Shown here piece after piece: positions 44,485 to 56,186 of a stretch of DNA of 64,000 nucleotides. Source of the DNA: Pantoea wallisii (GTDB lineage: Bacteria; Pseudomonadota; Gammaproteobacteria; Enterobacterales; Enterobacteriaceae). The notes below the pieces were generated by a model that had not been told where the DNA came from, made no database searches, and saw only the letters and a list, made by a program, of their open reading frames with translations. How positions within the stretch are numbered: position 1 is the first letter of the stretch; every line of letters begins with the position of its first letter. The position numbers were made by a program, and so were the translations under genes. The DNA lies in the NCBI RefSeq assembly GCF_002095485.1, contig NZ_MLFS01000005.1, positions 1-64,000 of the forward strand, given 5' to 3'.

Positions 44485-45516
44485 TTATTTCGCCAGCAGT
44501 TCCTGACGAACGATTTCAGCGCCGGCGCTCAGGGCGTGCAGCTTGCCTGTCGCCACCTGGCGGGAGAGAGGCGTCATGCCGCAGTTGGTGGATGGATAGA
44601 GCTTATCGGCATCCACAAACTGCAGGGCTTTGCGCAGGGTATCTGCGACCTGCTCTGGCGTCTCAATCGTATTGGTTGCCACATCGATAGCGCCTACCAT
44701 CACTTTTTTACCGCGGATCAGCTCAATGAGGTCCATCGGCACACGCGAGTTCTGGCACTCCAGAGAGATGATATCGATACCCGAGGTCTGCAGTTTCGGG
44801 AACACCTCTTCATACTGACGCCATTCGGTGCCCAGCGTCTTTTTCCAGTCGGTATTGGCTTTGATGCCGTAGCCATAGCAGATATGCACTGCCGTTTCGC
44901 ACTTCAGTCCTTCGATGGCGCGCTCCAGCGCAGCGATACCCCAGTCATTCACCTCATCAAAAAATACGTTAAAAGCAGGCTCATCAAACTGGATAATATC
45001 CACACCGGCGGCTTCTAACTCTTTGGCTTCCTGATTGAGAATTTTGGCAAACTCCCACGCCAGTTTTTCACGGCTTTTGTAGTGACCGTCATACAGCGTA
45101 TCGATCATCGTCATCGGGCCAGGCAGGGCCCATTTGATCGGCTGTTGGGTAAGCTGGCGCAGAAACTTAGCATCTTCAACAAACACAGGCTTCTGACGGC
45201 TTACCGCCCCGACAACGCTCGGTACGCTCGCATCGTAGCGATCGCGAATTTTGACTACCTGACGTTTTTCAAAATCGACGCCATCAAGGTGTTCGATAAA
45301 GGTGGTGACAAAGTGCTGGCGCGTCTGCTCACCGTCGCTGACGATATCAATACCGGCCTGAAGCTGGTTCTGCAGGGTTAAGCGCAGGGCATCATGTTTG
45401 CCATCGATCAACTCCTGATCCTGCAATTTCCACGGCGACCATAACGTTTCAGGTTGGGCCAGCCACGAAGGTTTAGGTAAGCTGCCGGCGGTGGACGTGG
45501 GTAATAATCTTTTCAT
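44485..45516 (-). CDS. mesD: Folate-independent methionine synthase MesD
   Basis: From ATG 45516 the product has 343 residues and corresponds to the catalytic C-terminal half of MetE only. Visible zinc-ligand regions are AVHICYGYG (His, Cys), SLECQNSRVP (Cys) and PSTNCGMTPLSRQV (Cys). The core-MetE enzymes encoded beside a DUF1852 gene are MesD, which make methionine from homocysteine without methyl-folate and require MesX and oxygen (established for the family). The DUF1852 neighbour lies 26 bases upstream. Confidence 0.87.
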   Translation of the reverse strand: MKRLLPTSTAGSLPKPSWLAQPETLWSPWKLQDQELIDGKHDALRLTLQNQLQAGIDIVSDGEQTRQHFVTTFIEHLDGVDFEKRQVVKIRDRYDASVPSVVGAVSRQKPVFVEDAKFLRQLTQQPIKWALPGPMTMIDTLYDGHYKSREKLAWEFAKILNQEAKELEAAGVDIIQFDEPAFNVFFDEVNDWGIAALERAIEGLKCETAVHICYGYGIKANTDWKKTLGTEWRQYEEVFPKLQTSGIDIISLECQNSRVPMDLIELIRGKKVMVGAIDVATNTIETPEQVADTLRKALQFVDADKLYPSTNCGMTPLSRQVATGKLHALSAGAEIVRQELLAK

Positions 45517-45542
45517 AACAGGTGACCTTATCTTTTTTTTAA

Positions 45543-46520
45543 TCAAAGAGCGTAATTAGCGGACCATTGTTCCAGAATCGCTTTATAGGGTTTAATGAAG
45601 TTTTCTTCCGTAAACCTTCCCTGCTCCACAGCCAGCTGGCTACGTTCTACGCGATCGTAAACAATGCGTGTGAGTGAGTAGTCCTGATGATTCAGGCTGG
45701 GCTGATAGCACAGTCCGGCCGCTGAGTTAGCGTTGTAAATCTCCGGGCGGTAAATCTTCTGGAACGTCTCCATCGTGCTGATGGTGCCGATCAGTTCAAG
45801 ATTGGTGTAGTCGCTCAGCAGGTCCCCGGTGAAGTAGAAGGCCAGGGGCGCGACACTGTTTGCAGGCATAAAGTAGCGCGCTTTTAAGCCCATTTTATTG
45901 AAATAGTGATCGGTCATTGAGTATTCATCCTGTTGATACTCAATGCCCAGCACCGGATGCTGATTACCGGTCCGGCGGTAAATGTTTTTACTTGAGACAC
46001 TCAGGCAGATAACCGGCGATTTTTTAAAGTTGCTTTTATACACATCGGAATTCACGAAGTGTTTGAATAACTTGCCGTGCAGATCGCCGAAATCATCAGG
46101 CGTGGTAAACGCGGTACGATCTTTATTGTGTTCTGACAGTAACACGCTGAAATCGTAGTCGCGCACGTAGGAGGAGAAGTTGTTGCCGGTAATACCTTCA
46201 ATGCGCTGGCTGCTTTTTTTATCAACGATATTGGTTTTCAGAATTTCAATAACCGGGAAGGTGTTGCCTTTGCCTTCGATATCCAGCTCAACAGAGATGA
46301 TCTCCAGCTCGACAGCATAGCGATCCGCCTGCGGGTTATCCCAGTTTGCCAGCGCGTTGAAACGATTATCGATCATGGTCAGTGCGTTACGCAGGTTCTC
46401 CTGACGGTTCTGACCACGGGCAAGGTTGGCGAAGTTAGTGGTGATACGCGTATTCCCGGAAGGGTTATAATTTTCGTCGAAAACCGAGCTCTTAACGGTA
46501 AAGCTGAAATCGTTGTTCAT
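45543..46520 (-). CDS. mesX: MesX (DUF1852), partner of MesD
   Basis: From ATG 46520 (MNNDFSFTVKSSVFDENYNP) the product has 325 residues and matches the DUF1852 family along its length, e.g. NFANLARGQNRQENLRNALT and HPVLGIEYQQDEYSMTDHYF. DUF1852 proteins are named MesX, needed for MesD methionine synthesis, although their chemistry is not defined. It is first in the mesX-mesD pair. The frame is open upstream to 46580 but that part is not family-like. Confidence 0.87.
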   Translation of the reverse strand: MNNDFSFTVKSSVFDENYNPSGNTRITTNFANLARGQNRQENLRNALTMIDNRFNALANWDNPQADRYAVELEIISVELDIEGKGNTFPVIEILKTNIVDKKSSQRIEGITGNNFSSYVRDYDFSVLLSEHNKDRTAFTTPDDFGDLHGKLFKHFVNSDVYKSNFKKSPVICLSVSSKNIYRRTGNQHPVLGIEYQQDEYSMTDHYFNKMGLKARYFMPANSVAPLAFYFTGDLLSDYTNLELIGTISTMETFQKIYRPEIYNANSAAGLCYQPSLNHQDYSLTRIVYDRVERSQLAVEQGRFTEENFIKPYKAILEQWSANYAL

Positions 46521-46821
46521 TGCGTTCTGGCATCCTGAGATTTGATCGGCAACCTGAAACTGTGTGAAGCGGTTAAACATGTTCTGAGTGAGTTACTCAA
46601 TCGTTTTCAGGTTGTTTAAAGTTATAAACAATGCATCTTTTATGCCTGAGTCACAGGTTGAGTTAAAGTGATTAAATTTCAATGCAGCATGAGTCATCTT
46701 CATGTTTTGTCACGTTCACGTGATCGCCCACCACAAAGCGCATGTTGAACTCACTACGCGGCCGGCGAAAATTCAGTATCATAGCCCTTCTGCCGCTTAC
46801 CTGACTGAGTATCCTGCTGCT
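46521..46821. promoter_or_regulatory. Divergent promoter region mesX / yegW
   Basis: This ~300-base A/T-rich stretch has no gene. It contains an inverted repeat TGAGT-N5-ACTCA at 46585-46599, 65 bases before mesX, a possible operator. No MetJ-type AGACGTCT tract is seen. Confidence 0.4.
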
Positions 46822-47562
46822 ATGACCGAATACAACGCCCTGTTTTCACGGCTTACCACCACGCTGGCAGAAGCGAGCCGCACGCCGCTGTACAAACGCT
46901 TCGCCAGCGCCATCAAAGACGCGGTGCGCGACGGCACGCTGGTGCACGAAGAGATTCTGCCGGGCGAGCGTGAGTTCAGTCAGTCGCTAAGCATTTCACG
47001 CATTACCGTGCGTAAAGCGATGGATGAGCTGGAGCGGGAGGGCGTGGTGTTTCGCTCACGCGGCTACGGCACGCAAATTTGCAGCCAGTTCGAATACTCG
47101 CTGAAAGAGCCAAAAGGCCTGTCACAGCAAGCCGTCCTGCGCGGCAAAAAGCCCGATACGGTGTGGATCAATAAAAGCAAAATTCATTGCAACGCCGAAA
47201 TTGGTGAGAAGCTGGGATTGAGCACGGGCAGCGATGTCTGGCTGCTGAAACGTATCCGGTATGTTGACCAACAGGCAGTCTCAGTGGAGGAGTCGTGGGT
47301 TCCGGCACGCTATATTGCCGATGCTGATGAGATCGGCATCTCCCTGTATGACTACTTTCGTCAGCGGCAGATCATGCCGGTGACCTCGCAAAGCAGAGTC
47401 AGCGCGCGAATGCCCGATGAGGCGCTGCAGCAGCAAATCGCCCTGCCCGCCACGGTGCCAGTGCTGGTGATAAAGCAGCTGGCGCTTGATGCGCAGGGCA
47501 ATCCGCTGGAGTACAGCATCAGCTACTGCCGTAGCGATATGTACGTGTTTATTGCTGAGTGA
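46822..47562 (+). CDS. yegW: GntR/HutC-type regulator YegW
   Basis: From ATG 46822 the product has 246 residues with a winged helix (LPGEREFSQSLSISRITVRK) and a UTRA effector domain (WLLKRIRYVDQQAVSVEESW, ISLYDYFRQRQIMPVTSQSR). Motifs such as FEYSLKEPKGLSQQAVLRGK and EYSISYCRSDMYVF closely match E. coli YegW. Its 3' end overlaps the convergent yegV by 14 bases, the same arrangement as yegTUV/yegW in E. coli. It probably represses yegTUV. Confidence 0.9.
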   Translation: MTEYNALFSRLTTTLAEASRTPLYKRFASAIKDAVRDGTLVHEEILPGEREFSQSLSISRITVRKAMDELEREGVVFRSRGYGTQICSQFEYSLKEPKGLSQQAVLRGKKPDTVWINKSKIHCNAEIGEKLGLSTGSDVWLLKRIRYVDQQAVSVEESWVPARYIADADEIGISLYDYFRQRQIMPVTSQSRVSARMPDEALQQQIALPATVPVLVIKQLALDAQGNPLEYSISYCRSDMYVFIAE

Positions 47563-48528
47563 GCCGCTGGTGCCAGTAGCTTTTTAGCGTCGCGCGATCC
47601 GGCGCACAGTCGCCGCCGCGCTGCGACACCACATAAGAAGCCACCGCGTTGCCCAGCGCCACGCTCTCTCCGAGTGACCAGCCGGATGCCAGCCCCGCCA
47701 GCACGCCACCGGCATGACTGTCACCGGCACCAATCGTGTCCACTACCGTCGTGGGCAGCGCCGGCACCCAGCGCTGTTCGTGCCCGTTGACGAAGCCCGC
47801 GCCCTCGCTGTCCAGTCGGACGACCATCGCACCGCCAAAACGGCGCTGCCACTCGGTCATCAGCTGCTGCGCATCAAAAGGCTCGGGCCGGCATAAGCGC
47901 TCGCGCCAAAGCAGCTCGGCCTCCTGCCTGTTCACTGTAATCAGTGGCTGCAGGGCCATAATCCGGTTGAACGCCGGCTGGCCAATATCCGCCAGTCGGG
48001 GACCAAAATCTACCAGCAGCTGATACGGCTGCACCTGTTGCTCCAGCCAGTCAATCAGCACCTCACCGCTCTTACTGGTGAGCTGATAGCCTGAGAGATA
48101 GATCCAGCGTCCGGCGGGCTGCGGCAGCGTGCCGAGCAGCGCCGCATCCCACTGGTTCTCCACACCGCTCACTGACAGAAATGTGCGTTCACCATCCGGT
48201 TCGACCAGCGCCAGGCACCAGCCGTTATCCCCTTTCGCCGTCTCCAGCACGCTATGGATGCCATATTCGTTCAGTTTCTGCCGCACGATAGTCGCCCAGA
48301 TGCCACTCCCCAGCGGCAGCGCATTGATTGACGGGATCGCGAGGCGGTGCAGCGCAATCGCGACATTGAGCGCGCAGCCGCCGACGTTAACGCCCTGCTG
48401 ATGTAGCTCAATATCACTGCCGCGGTGCGGCAGCGAGTACGCATCGGCAATCACATCGACCACGCTGCGCCAACCACGCAAACCGGCAGATGACCCGTTA
48501 GCCGGTCCAAATCATCAGGCGTCAGCAT
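47549..48528 (-). pseudogene. yegV: PfkB-family sugar/nucleoside kinase YegV, frameshifted near start
   Basis: The main frame carries the PfkB signatures GVNVGGCALNVAIALHRLAI and DTIGAGDSHAGGVLAGL, including the catalytic Asp. It lacks a proper start, only TTG at 48481. An ATG at 48528, overlapping yegU by 14 bases, begins MLTPDDLDRLTGHLPVCVVG, and restoring one G near 48471 joins VGAA to VVDVIADAYSLP. The corrected protein has 326 residues. Substrate is unknown; YegU and YegT neighbours suggest nucleoside or ribosyl-compound metabolism. Confidence 0.85.
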
Positions 48529-49543
48529 AAACAGCCTCGCGCTGCTGGCGGAAACGCACAAACGCACGGCTGTAGTGCGTGAAGTCCAGCCCATTTGCCG
48601 CATCCAGCTCCGCTTTCAGCTGTGGATCAATGCCATCAATGCCCTGCAGCGCACCGCAAATGGCAACCGCCATCGCACCGATGGTATCGGTGTCACCACC
48701 GAGGTTGGCACACAGAATGGCGCAACGATTGGGATCGGTTGCTGCCAGCTCCACCATCGCAATGGCCGCCGGCACTGATTCAATGGTGCCGGTGCCGGTG
48801 CCCACCAGATCATAAATCTGCTGCAGGGTGGATTCGACGCCCCTGCCCTGCGTAGCCACCTGAAGCGCCAGCTCAATGCGGGCTGCCATCGACGCGCTAA
48901 AGGTCGTCACGCGCTTCTCCTGTGCCGCCCGCGCAATGGCGGGTAACTCGTCGCGAATCGTTAGCCAGCTGGCACCCTCGATGGCACGCGATACGGCCCA
49001 GGCGATGGCTGTCGCACCGGCAATGGCGACATCCGATTTGTGCGTCGGGCTGGATGCCAGCGCCACGGCCTCAATGAATGCATCAAGATCGCGGGCGGGC
49101 AGCAGGCAACCCAGCGGTGACACGCGCATTGCGGCACCGTTGGTCATGCCATTGTTCTCCAGCTCTGCCACGGGCGTGCCGTTTTGCAGCGCCCGGAGGG
49201 CGATTTTCGATGTCGGGCCCAGCACATTTTTATTGAATGCATCGAACGCTTCAGCCCAGCGCAGAATATTGGCGCCGATGGTTTCAGCGTTGATTTCGCC
49301 CTCGTGACTGACAATGGCATCTGCCAATGCCAGCGCCATTGAGGTGTCATCCGTAAATTCCGCCCGCCCGAAGTAGCAGGCTGCGTTGTTCTCTGCCGGT
49401 CCCGGCAGGAAGCGGTCAATCCAGCCAAAGTGCTGTTTTACCCGACTGCGCGGCCACAGCTCCGAGGGCATGCCCATGGCATCGCCCAACGCCTGGCCAT
49501 AGAACGCGCCTAAAATCCGTTTTTCCTGGTGAGTCATCGTCAT
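48515..49543 (-). CDS. yegU: ADP-ribosylglycohydrolase family protein YegU
   Basis: The 342-residue product has the ARH/DraG helical fold with metal-binding motifs FTDDTSMALALADA near the N-terminus and NLGGDTDTIGAMAVAICGA near the C-terminus. It begins RILGAFYGQALGDAMGMPSE, as in YegU. It may cleave a ribosyl bond of a small molecule rather than protein ADP-ribose, given the kinase and transporter neighbours (inference). It lies between yegT and yegV in a leftward operon. Confidence 0.9.
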   Translation of the reverse strand: MTMTHQEKRILGAFYGQALGDAMGMPSELWPRSRVKQHFGWIDRFLPGPAENNAACYFGRAEFTDDTSMALALADAIVSHEGEINAETIGANILRWAEAFDAFNKNVLGPTSKIALRALQNGTPVAELENNGMTNGAAMRVSPLGCLLPARDLDAFIEAVALASSPTHKSDVAIAGATAIAWAVSRAIEGASWLTIRDELPAIARAAQEKRVTTFSASMAARIELALQVATQGRGVESTLQQIYDLVGTGTGTIESVPAAIAMVELAATDPNRCAILCANLGGDTDTIGAMAVAICGALQGIDGIDPQLKAELDAANGLDFTHYSRAFVRFRQQREAVYADA

Positions 49544-49554
49544 GGTTACATCTC

Positions 49555-50828
49555 TTATTTATGGCTTTCAGCGGGAGCTGAATTTTCGAATGCGGTTAAT
49601 TCATCGCTGCGTTTTTTACCGTCGCGGAACAGCACTATGAAAGCGAGGGTAATCAGGACAATCATTACGCTGCCAAACATCCACATCCCTGCCCAGTTGA
49701 AGGTCTGGCCGTTACGTGGCTGATCGTAAGCGAACATCTCCTGCATCAGATAGCCGCCAAGACGGTAGCCCAGCAGGCTGCCAATCCCCTGACAGGCCAG
49801 GGTAATCAGTCCCTGGGCAGCATTGCGCATCGCCACAGGTGCTTTCTTATCAACATAGATATAGGCGGTGATGAAGTAGAAGTCGTAACTGACACCGTGC
49901 AGCAGTATGCCCATGAACAGCAAGCCAAACGTCAGGATGTTCTGATCGCTGCCGAAGACAAAGAACACATAGCGCAGTGCCGCGGTTACCAGGCCCAGCA
50001 GCAGAACTTTGCCAATGCCGAACCGTTTGATGAAGAACGGTAACGCCAGCAGGAAGAAGATCTCCGAGACCTGCCCCAGCGTCATCCAGCCGGTTGCGTG
50101 CGGTAGTCCCACTTCGGTCAGATAGCCCTCGGCGAAGATGTAATAGAACGCCAGCGGCATGCTGAACAGGAACGAGCAGACAAAGAATACAAGGAAGCTG
50201 CGATCTTTCAACAGGTGCAGCGCATCCAGCCCCAGCGCAACGCGCAGGCTAAATTTGCCGGTGCTCTTCGGCTCGGTAGCGGGTAGCGTTAGCGCGAACA
50301 GGCCGAGTAACAGCGAGCTGGCTGCGGTAATCAGCAAAGGTACATTACTGGCCGAGATATCGCCGAAGCCGAGCAGAGGCGGCAGGAAACCGCAGGCGAT
50401 ACCCGAGGCAATCCAGCCTAAAGTGCCATCACGCGAATGCGTGGATAGTCGCGCTCAACGTCACCCACATGTGAGAAAGCGATACTGTTGGTGAGTGCAA
50501 TGGTGGGCATGTAAGTGAGCGCATAGAGCAGCAACAGTGGGAAGAAGCCGCTGAAGTGAGTCTGCTGCGCGGCGAAAAACATCAGAACCGCGCCGGCAAG
50601 GGTGAGCAGTGACAGGACCTTTTGCGCCTGGAAGAAGCGGTCAGCCAGCGATCCCACCAGAATCGGCGACAGAATGGCAGCAATGGAGGTACAGGCATAG
50701 CACCAGGCAATCTCAACCGGCGAAAAACCGTTTTTACTGAGAAATGCCCACAGCGGCACAAACCATGCCCCCCATATGAACCACTCCAGGAACATCATAA
50801 AAGAAAGCTTTGGAATTATAGTTTTCAT
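49555..50828 (-). pseudogene. yegT: Nucleoside transporter YegT (NupG/XapB family), frameshifted
   Basis: The first frame (from ATG 50828: MKTIIPKLSFMMFLEWFIWG) covers helices 1-4 and ends RIRVMAL. Homology continues in another frame (GTLGWIASGIACGF, then to the end). Restoring one G (plus CC at 50426-50427) yields RIRVMGTLGWIASG and 424 residues, the expected length. It is a 12-helix proton-coupled nucleoside symporter by family. Confidence 0.87.
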
Positions 50829-50875
50829 TGAATAGTACTCCCCGGTGTTGGTGAGCCCAATCTAACACCATAAAC

Positions 50876-50896
50876 AATACCTTTATAATACCTTTA
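50876..50896. promoter_or_regulatory. Tandem AATACCTTTA repeats upstream of yegT
   Basis: AATACCTTTA occurs at 50876-50885 and 50887-50896 with an 11-bp period, ~50 bases before the yegT start. One-turn-spaced direct repeats are plausible YegW or activator sites, although HutC-type proteins usually prefer palindromes. The rest of 50829-51084 shows no gene. Confidence 0.45.
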
Positions 50897-51084
50897 GCGG
50901 ATAGTTTGAGCTGTGCCGCAATATTTTTAACCTATGGTTAACGGATACAAGCGCGGATTAGGGTGTTGCTGGCGGCTGTTCAGCAGAGCGTGTTGGCAGG
51001 CATGGCTGGCGACCCTGACGGGCCGCCATGACGCAGGAGAGGATATTTTACAGCGGCCGTCCGGAAAGGCGGCCTGGAGGAGCG

Positions 51085-52395
51085 TTACCGGTTCACCAGT
51101 TTTGCCGGCAGCGCAATCACCAGCAGAGAGCTGAGCAGCAGGCAAACCGCAAAGAACCACAGCGCGCCGTTACTGCTGCCGGTCAGATCCAGCGCCACGC
51201 CCATGACGGAGTTACTCACCAGGCCCGCAATGTTTGCGATGGAACAGGCCAGTGCAAATCCCGCTGCAGCAGCGGTGCCCTTCAGGAAGGTCGCGGGCAG
51301 GCTGAAGAATACCGGCACGGCACCAATGATCATCGCCTGGGCAATGGAGAACAGCAGCACGGTGATCGCGACGTTATGTGAAAAGAACGTGCTGGTCCCC
51401 ATCGCTATCGCACCGATGATAAAGGGCACAATAATATGCCAGCGGCGTTCACGCATACGGTCAGAACTGGCGCCGATCGCCAGCATGCCAATCAGCGCCG
51501 CCAGACTGGGGATGGCCGTCAGGTAGCCAATAGTGGTGATATCCGTGGTGCCGGCATTTTTTATAAAGGTTGGCATCCAAAAGCCCATCGCGTATGCGCT
51601 CAGCAGAATGGAGAAATCGATGCCGCCCAGCATCACCACCCGGATATTCAGCAGCCCATCACGCAGACTGTGTTTGACCCCTTTGGCTTCGCTCTCATCA
51701 CTCTCCAGTTCACGCAGCACCGCCTGCTTTTCACTGCTACTCAGCCAGCTGGCGCTCTCAACGCTGTTAGGCAGCAGCCAGAAGGTCATTACCCCCAGTA
51801 GCACGCTGGGCAAGCCTTCCAGTAAAAATAACCACTGCCAGCCGCGCATGCCGTAAGCCTCGTGAAAATGCCCCATGATCCAGCCGGAAAGCGGTCCGCC
51901 AATCAGGCTGGAGAGCGGCAGGCCGATCATAAATAGCGCGATGATGCGGCTGCGACGCCAGGAGGGAAACCATTTCGTCAGGTAGAACAGTACGCCCGGC
52001 AGAAAACCCGCCTCGGCGGCACCCAGGAAGAAGCGGATGATGTAGAACTGGGTGGCGGTTTGTACCAGCAGCGTGGCGGTAGAGAGCAATCCCCAGGTGA
52101 TCATGATGCGGGCAATCCAGATTTTCGCCCCTACCCGCTGCAGAATCAGGTTACTCGGCACTTCAAACAGAATGTAACCGACAAAAAACAGTCCGGCACC
52201 TAAGCCAAATGCCGTTTCGCTCAGCGCCAGATCGCTGGCCATTTGCAGCTTCGCCAGCCCGATATTAATGCGATCGAGATAGGCTGCGAGATAACACAGA
52301 CAGAGAAATGGGATCAGCTTCCAGGTGATTTTGCGATAAATCGAAGCAGTGTCCTCAGCTGCCAGCGCAGCAGGACGGGTTGAAACGTCAGTCAT
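51085..52395 (-). CDS. nicT: Nicotinate transporter NicT (MFS, ACS-like)
   Basis: From ATG 52395 the product has 436 residues with 12 helices of the anion:cation symporter MFS branch, including YLDRINIGLAKLQMASDLAL and GAAEAGFLPGVLFYLTKWFP. It is last in the leftward operon nicC-D-E-F-T. In Pseudomonas the gene in this place is NicT, thought to import nicotinate or 6-hydroxynicotinate. The 105-base gap to nicF is longer than others in the operon. Confidence 0.87.
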   Translation of the reverse strand: MTDVSTRPAALAAEDTASIYRKITWKLIPFLCLCYLAAYLDRINIGLAKLQMASDLALSETAFGLGAGLFFVGYILFEVPSNLILQRVGAKIWIARIMITWGLLSTATLLVQTATQFYIIRFFLGAAEAGFLPGVLFYLTKWFPSWRRSRIIALFMIGLPLSSLIGGPLSGWIMGHFHEAYGMRGWQWLFLLEGLPSVLLGVMTFWLLPNSVESASWLSSSEKQAVLRELESDESEAKGVKHSLRDGLLNIRVVMLGGIDFSILLSAYAMGFWMPTFIKNAGTTDITTIGYLTAIPSLAALIGMLAIGASSDRMRERRWHIIVPFIIGAIAMGTSTFFSHNVAITVLLFSIAQAMIIGAVPVFFSLPATFLKGTAAAAGFALACSIANIAGLVSNSVMGVALDLTGSSNGALWFFAVCLLLSSLLVIALPAKLVNR

Positions 52396-52499
52396 GGTGT
52401 TCTCCGGGCGCAATAACCCCGTCAGGATATGTTGTTATGCGTTTCAGCCTGCGCCGAAACGGGCTATGGGTGCGCACTCCGTGCAGGTGAAACGCGCCC

Positions 52500-53138
52500 T
52501 CAGCGGGCGCTAAACTTCCCGAGATACTCCAGCGCTGCGGCTCTACTCACCACATCGCCATATTTACTGTCGATATCAAACAAATTGGCCTGGTGCGGCG
52601 CATCGTGACGGTCGCCTACGCATTCACGCACCACCATGGCGCGGAAGCCATACTGCAGGGCATCCACTGCGCTGGCACGAATGCAGCCGCTGGTGGAACA
52701 GCCAGCCATCAGTACCGTATCAACGCCCTCCGCCACCAGCAGCGATGCCAGAGACGTGCCAAAAAATGCGCTGGCGTACTGTTTTGTGATTACCACTTCC
52801 TCTGCCAGTGGCTGTACGCCAGGGCAAAAATCCGCCAGCGGATTGCCTTCAACCATGTCACGCATAACCGGCGCTTTCTGCACCCAGATTCCGCCATCCC
52901 GCTGGTGCCCAGGGTGATAGCGAATCTGCGTGTGGATCACCGGGATACCGCACTGGCGCGCAGCCGCCAGCAACTGCTCAGCCTGCACCACAGCCTCTGT
53001 CACGCCGGGCGCATACAGCGGAGCCCCTGGCGTGGTGTAACCCTGCAGAAAATCGATCATCAGCAGGGCCGGACGCTGTCCAAAACCGATGCGGTTGCCC
53101 CAGACGCCGGCGTAGTTGTCACTCACACTCTGGCTCAT
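52500..53138 (-). CDS. nicF: Maleamate amidohydrolase NicF
   Basis: From ATG 53138 (AAGGAG site) the product has 212 residues with the isochorismatase-type catalytic triad Asp29 (LLMIDFLQGY), Lys119 (VITKQYASAF) and Cys152 (AGCSTSGCIRASA). NicF deaminates maleamate to maleate. It follows nicE by 10 bases. Among isochorismatase hydrolases the assignment rests on context plus motifs. Confidence 0.92.
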   Translation of the reverse strand: MSQSVSDNYAGVWGNRIGFGQRPALLMIDFLQGYTTPGAPLYAPGVTEAVVQAEQLLAAARQCGIPVIHTQIRYHPGHQRDGGIWVQKAPVMRDMVEGNPLADFCPGVQPLAEEVVITKQYASAFFGTSLASLLVAEGVDTVLMAGCSTSGCIRASAVDALQYGFRAMVVRECVGDRHDAPHQANLFDIDSKYGDVVSRAAALEYLGKFSAR

Positions 53139-53148
53139 TGCGTGCTCC

Positions 53149-53897
53149 TTACCAGGCACCGGAGAGCAGCGCGCCTGCGCCCGGCACGACCGGCTCCAGC
53201 TCCAGCGCTTTCAGCAGCGCATAGGTGGTGGCGATCGCCGCAGTGATCACGGGTTTACCGGTTTGCGCTTCGACGCGGGCCACAGCCGCCAGCGACGGCA
53301 TCTGTACACAGGCTGAAAGCACTACAACATCCACCTCGTCCAGCGCCATATCGGCAACAATGCCGGGCAGATTTGCCGTATCGTGTTGAGCGACGGCGAG
53401 ATTATCGGCAATTTCCAGCGCGCGCCACTGTTTCACCTCAATCCCTTCACGCTGGATATAATCGACCACCAGTTCGGTAAGCGGCTTCATATAGGGCGCC
53501 ACCAGCGCGATCTTTTTTGCGCCCATGATATGTAACGCATCAACCAGCGCTCCGGCACTGGTGATCACGGGCGCCAGCGCAGCGTTTTCACGCGTGACGG
53601 CGGTGAGCCGCTGCTGCGACTGACGGTGGTAACCCGGCCCCATCGCCATAATCGCCACCAGGCAGGCGTAGCCCAGCACATCCACGCGCGCATCTGAGAG
53701 CTCCAGTGCACAGCGATCGGACTCCTTATCCATTGCCGCCAGCTCATCTTTGTTAACGTGCTTCATGCGCATCCGACTGGAGTGAAAGGTAAAGCGCTCC
53801 GGGCGGATCATCTGGCGCGCCTGCAGCATCGCAGGAATTTCTGTTTCCATGGTGATGTTTGAACTCGGTACAATCTGGCCGATACGGTAGGTGCGCG

Positions 53898-53901
<4 letters not shown>
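53149..53901 (-). CDS. nicE: Maleate isomerase NicE
   Basis: The 250-residue product belongs to the Asp/Glu racemase superfamily and has the two catalytic cysteines expected for maleate cis-trans isomerase: Cys80 in VLGYACLVAIM and Cys198 in VVLSACVQMPSL. It turns maleate into fumarate, the end of the route. Its ATG overlaps the nicD stop by four bases. Confidence 0.93.
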
Positions 53902-56186
<2,285 letters not shown>

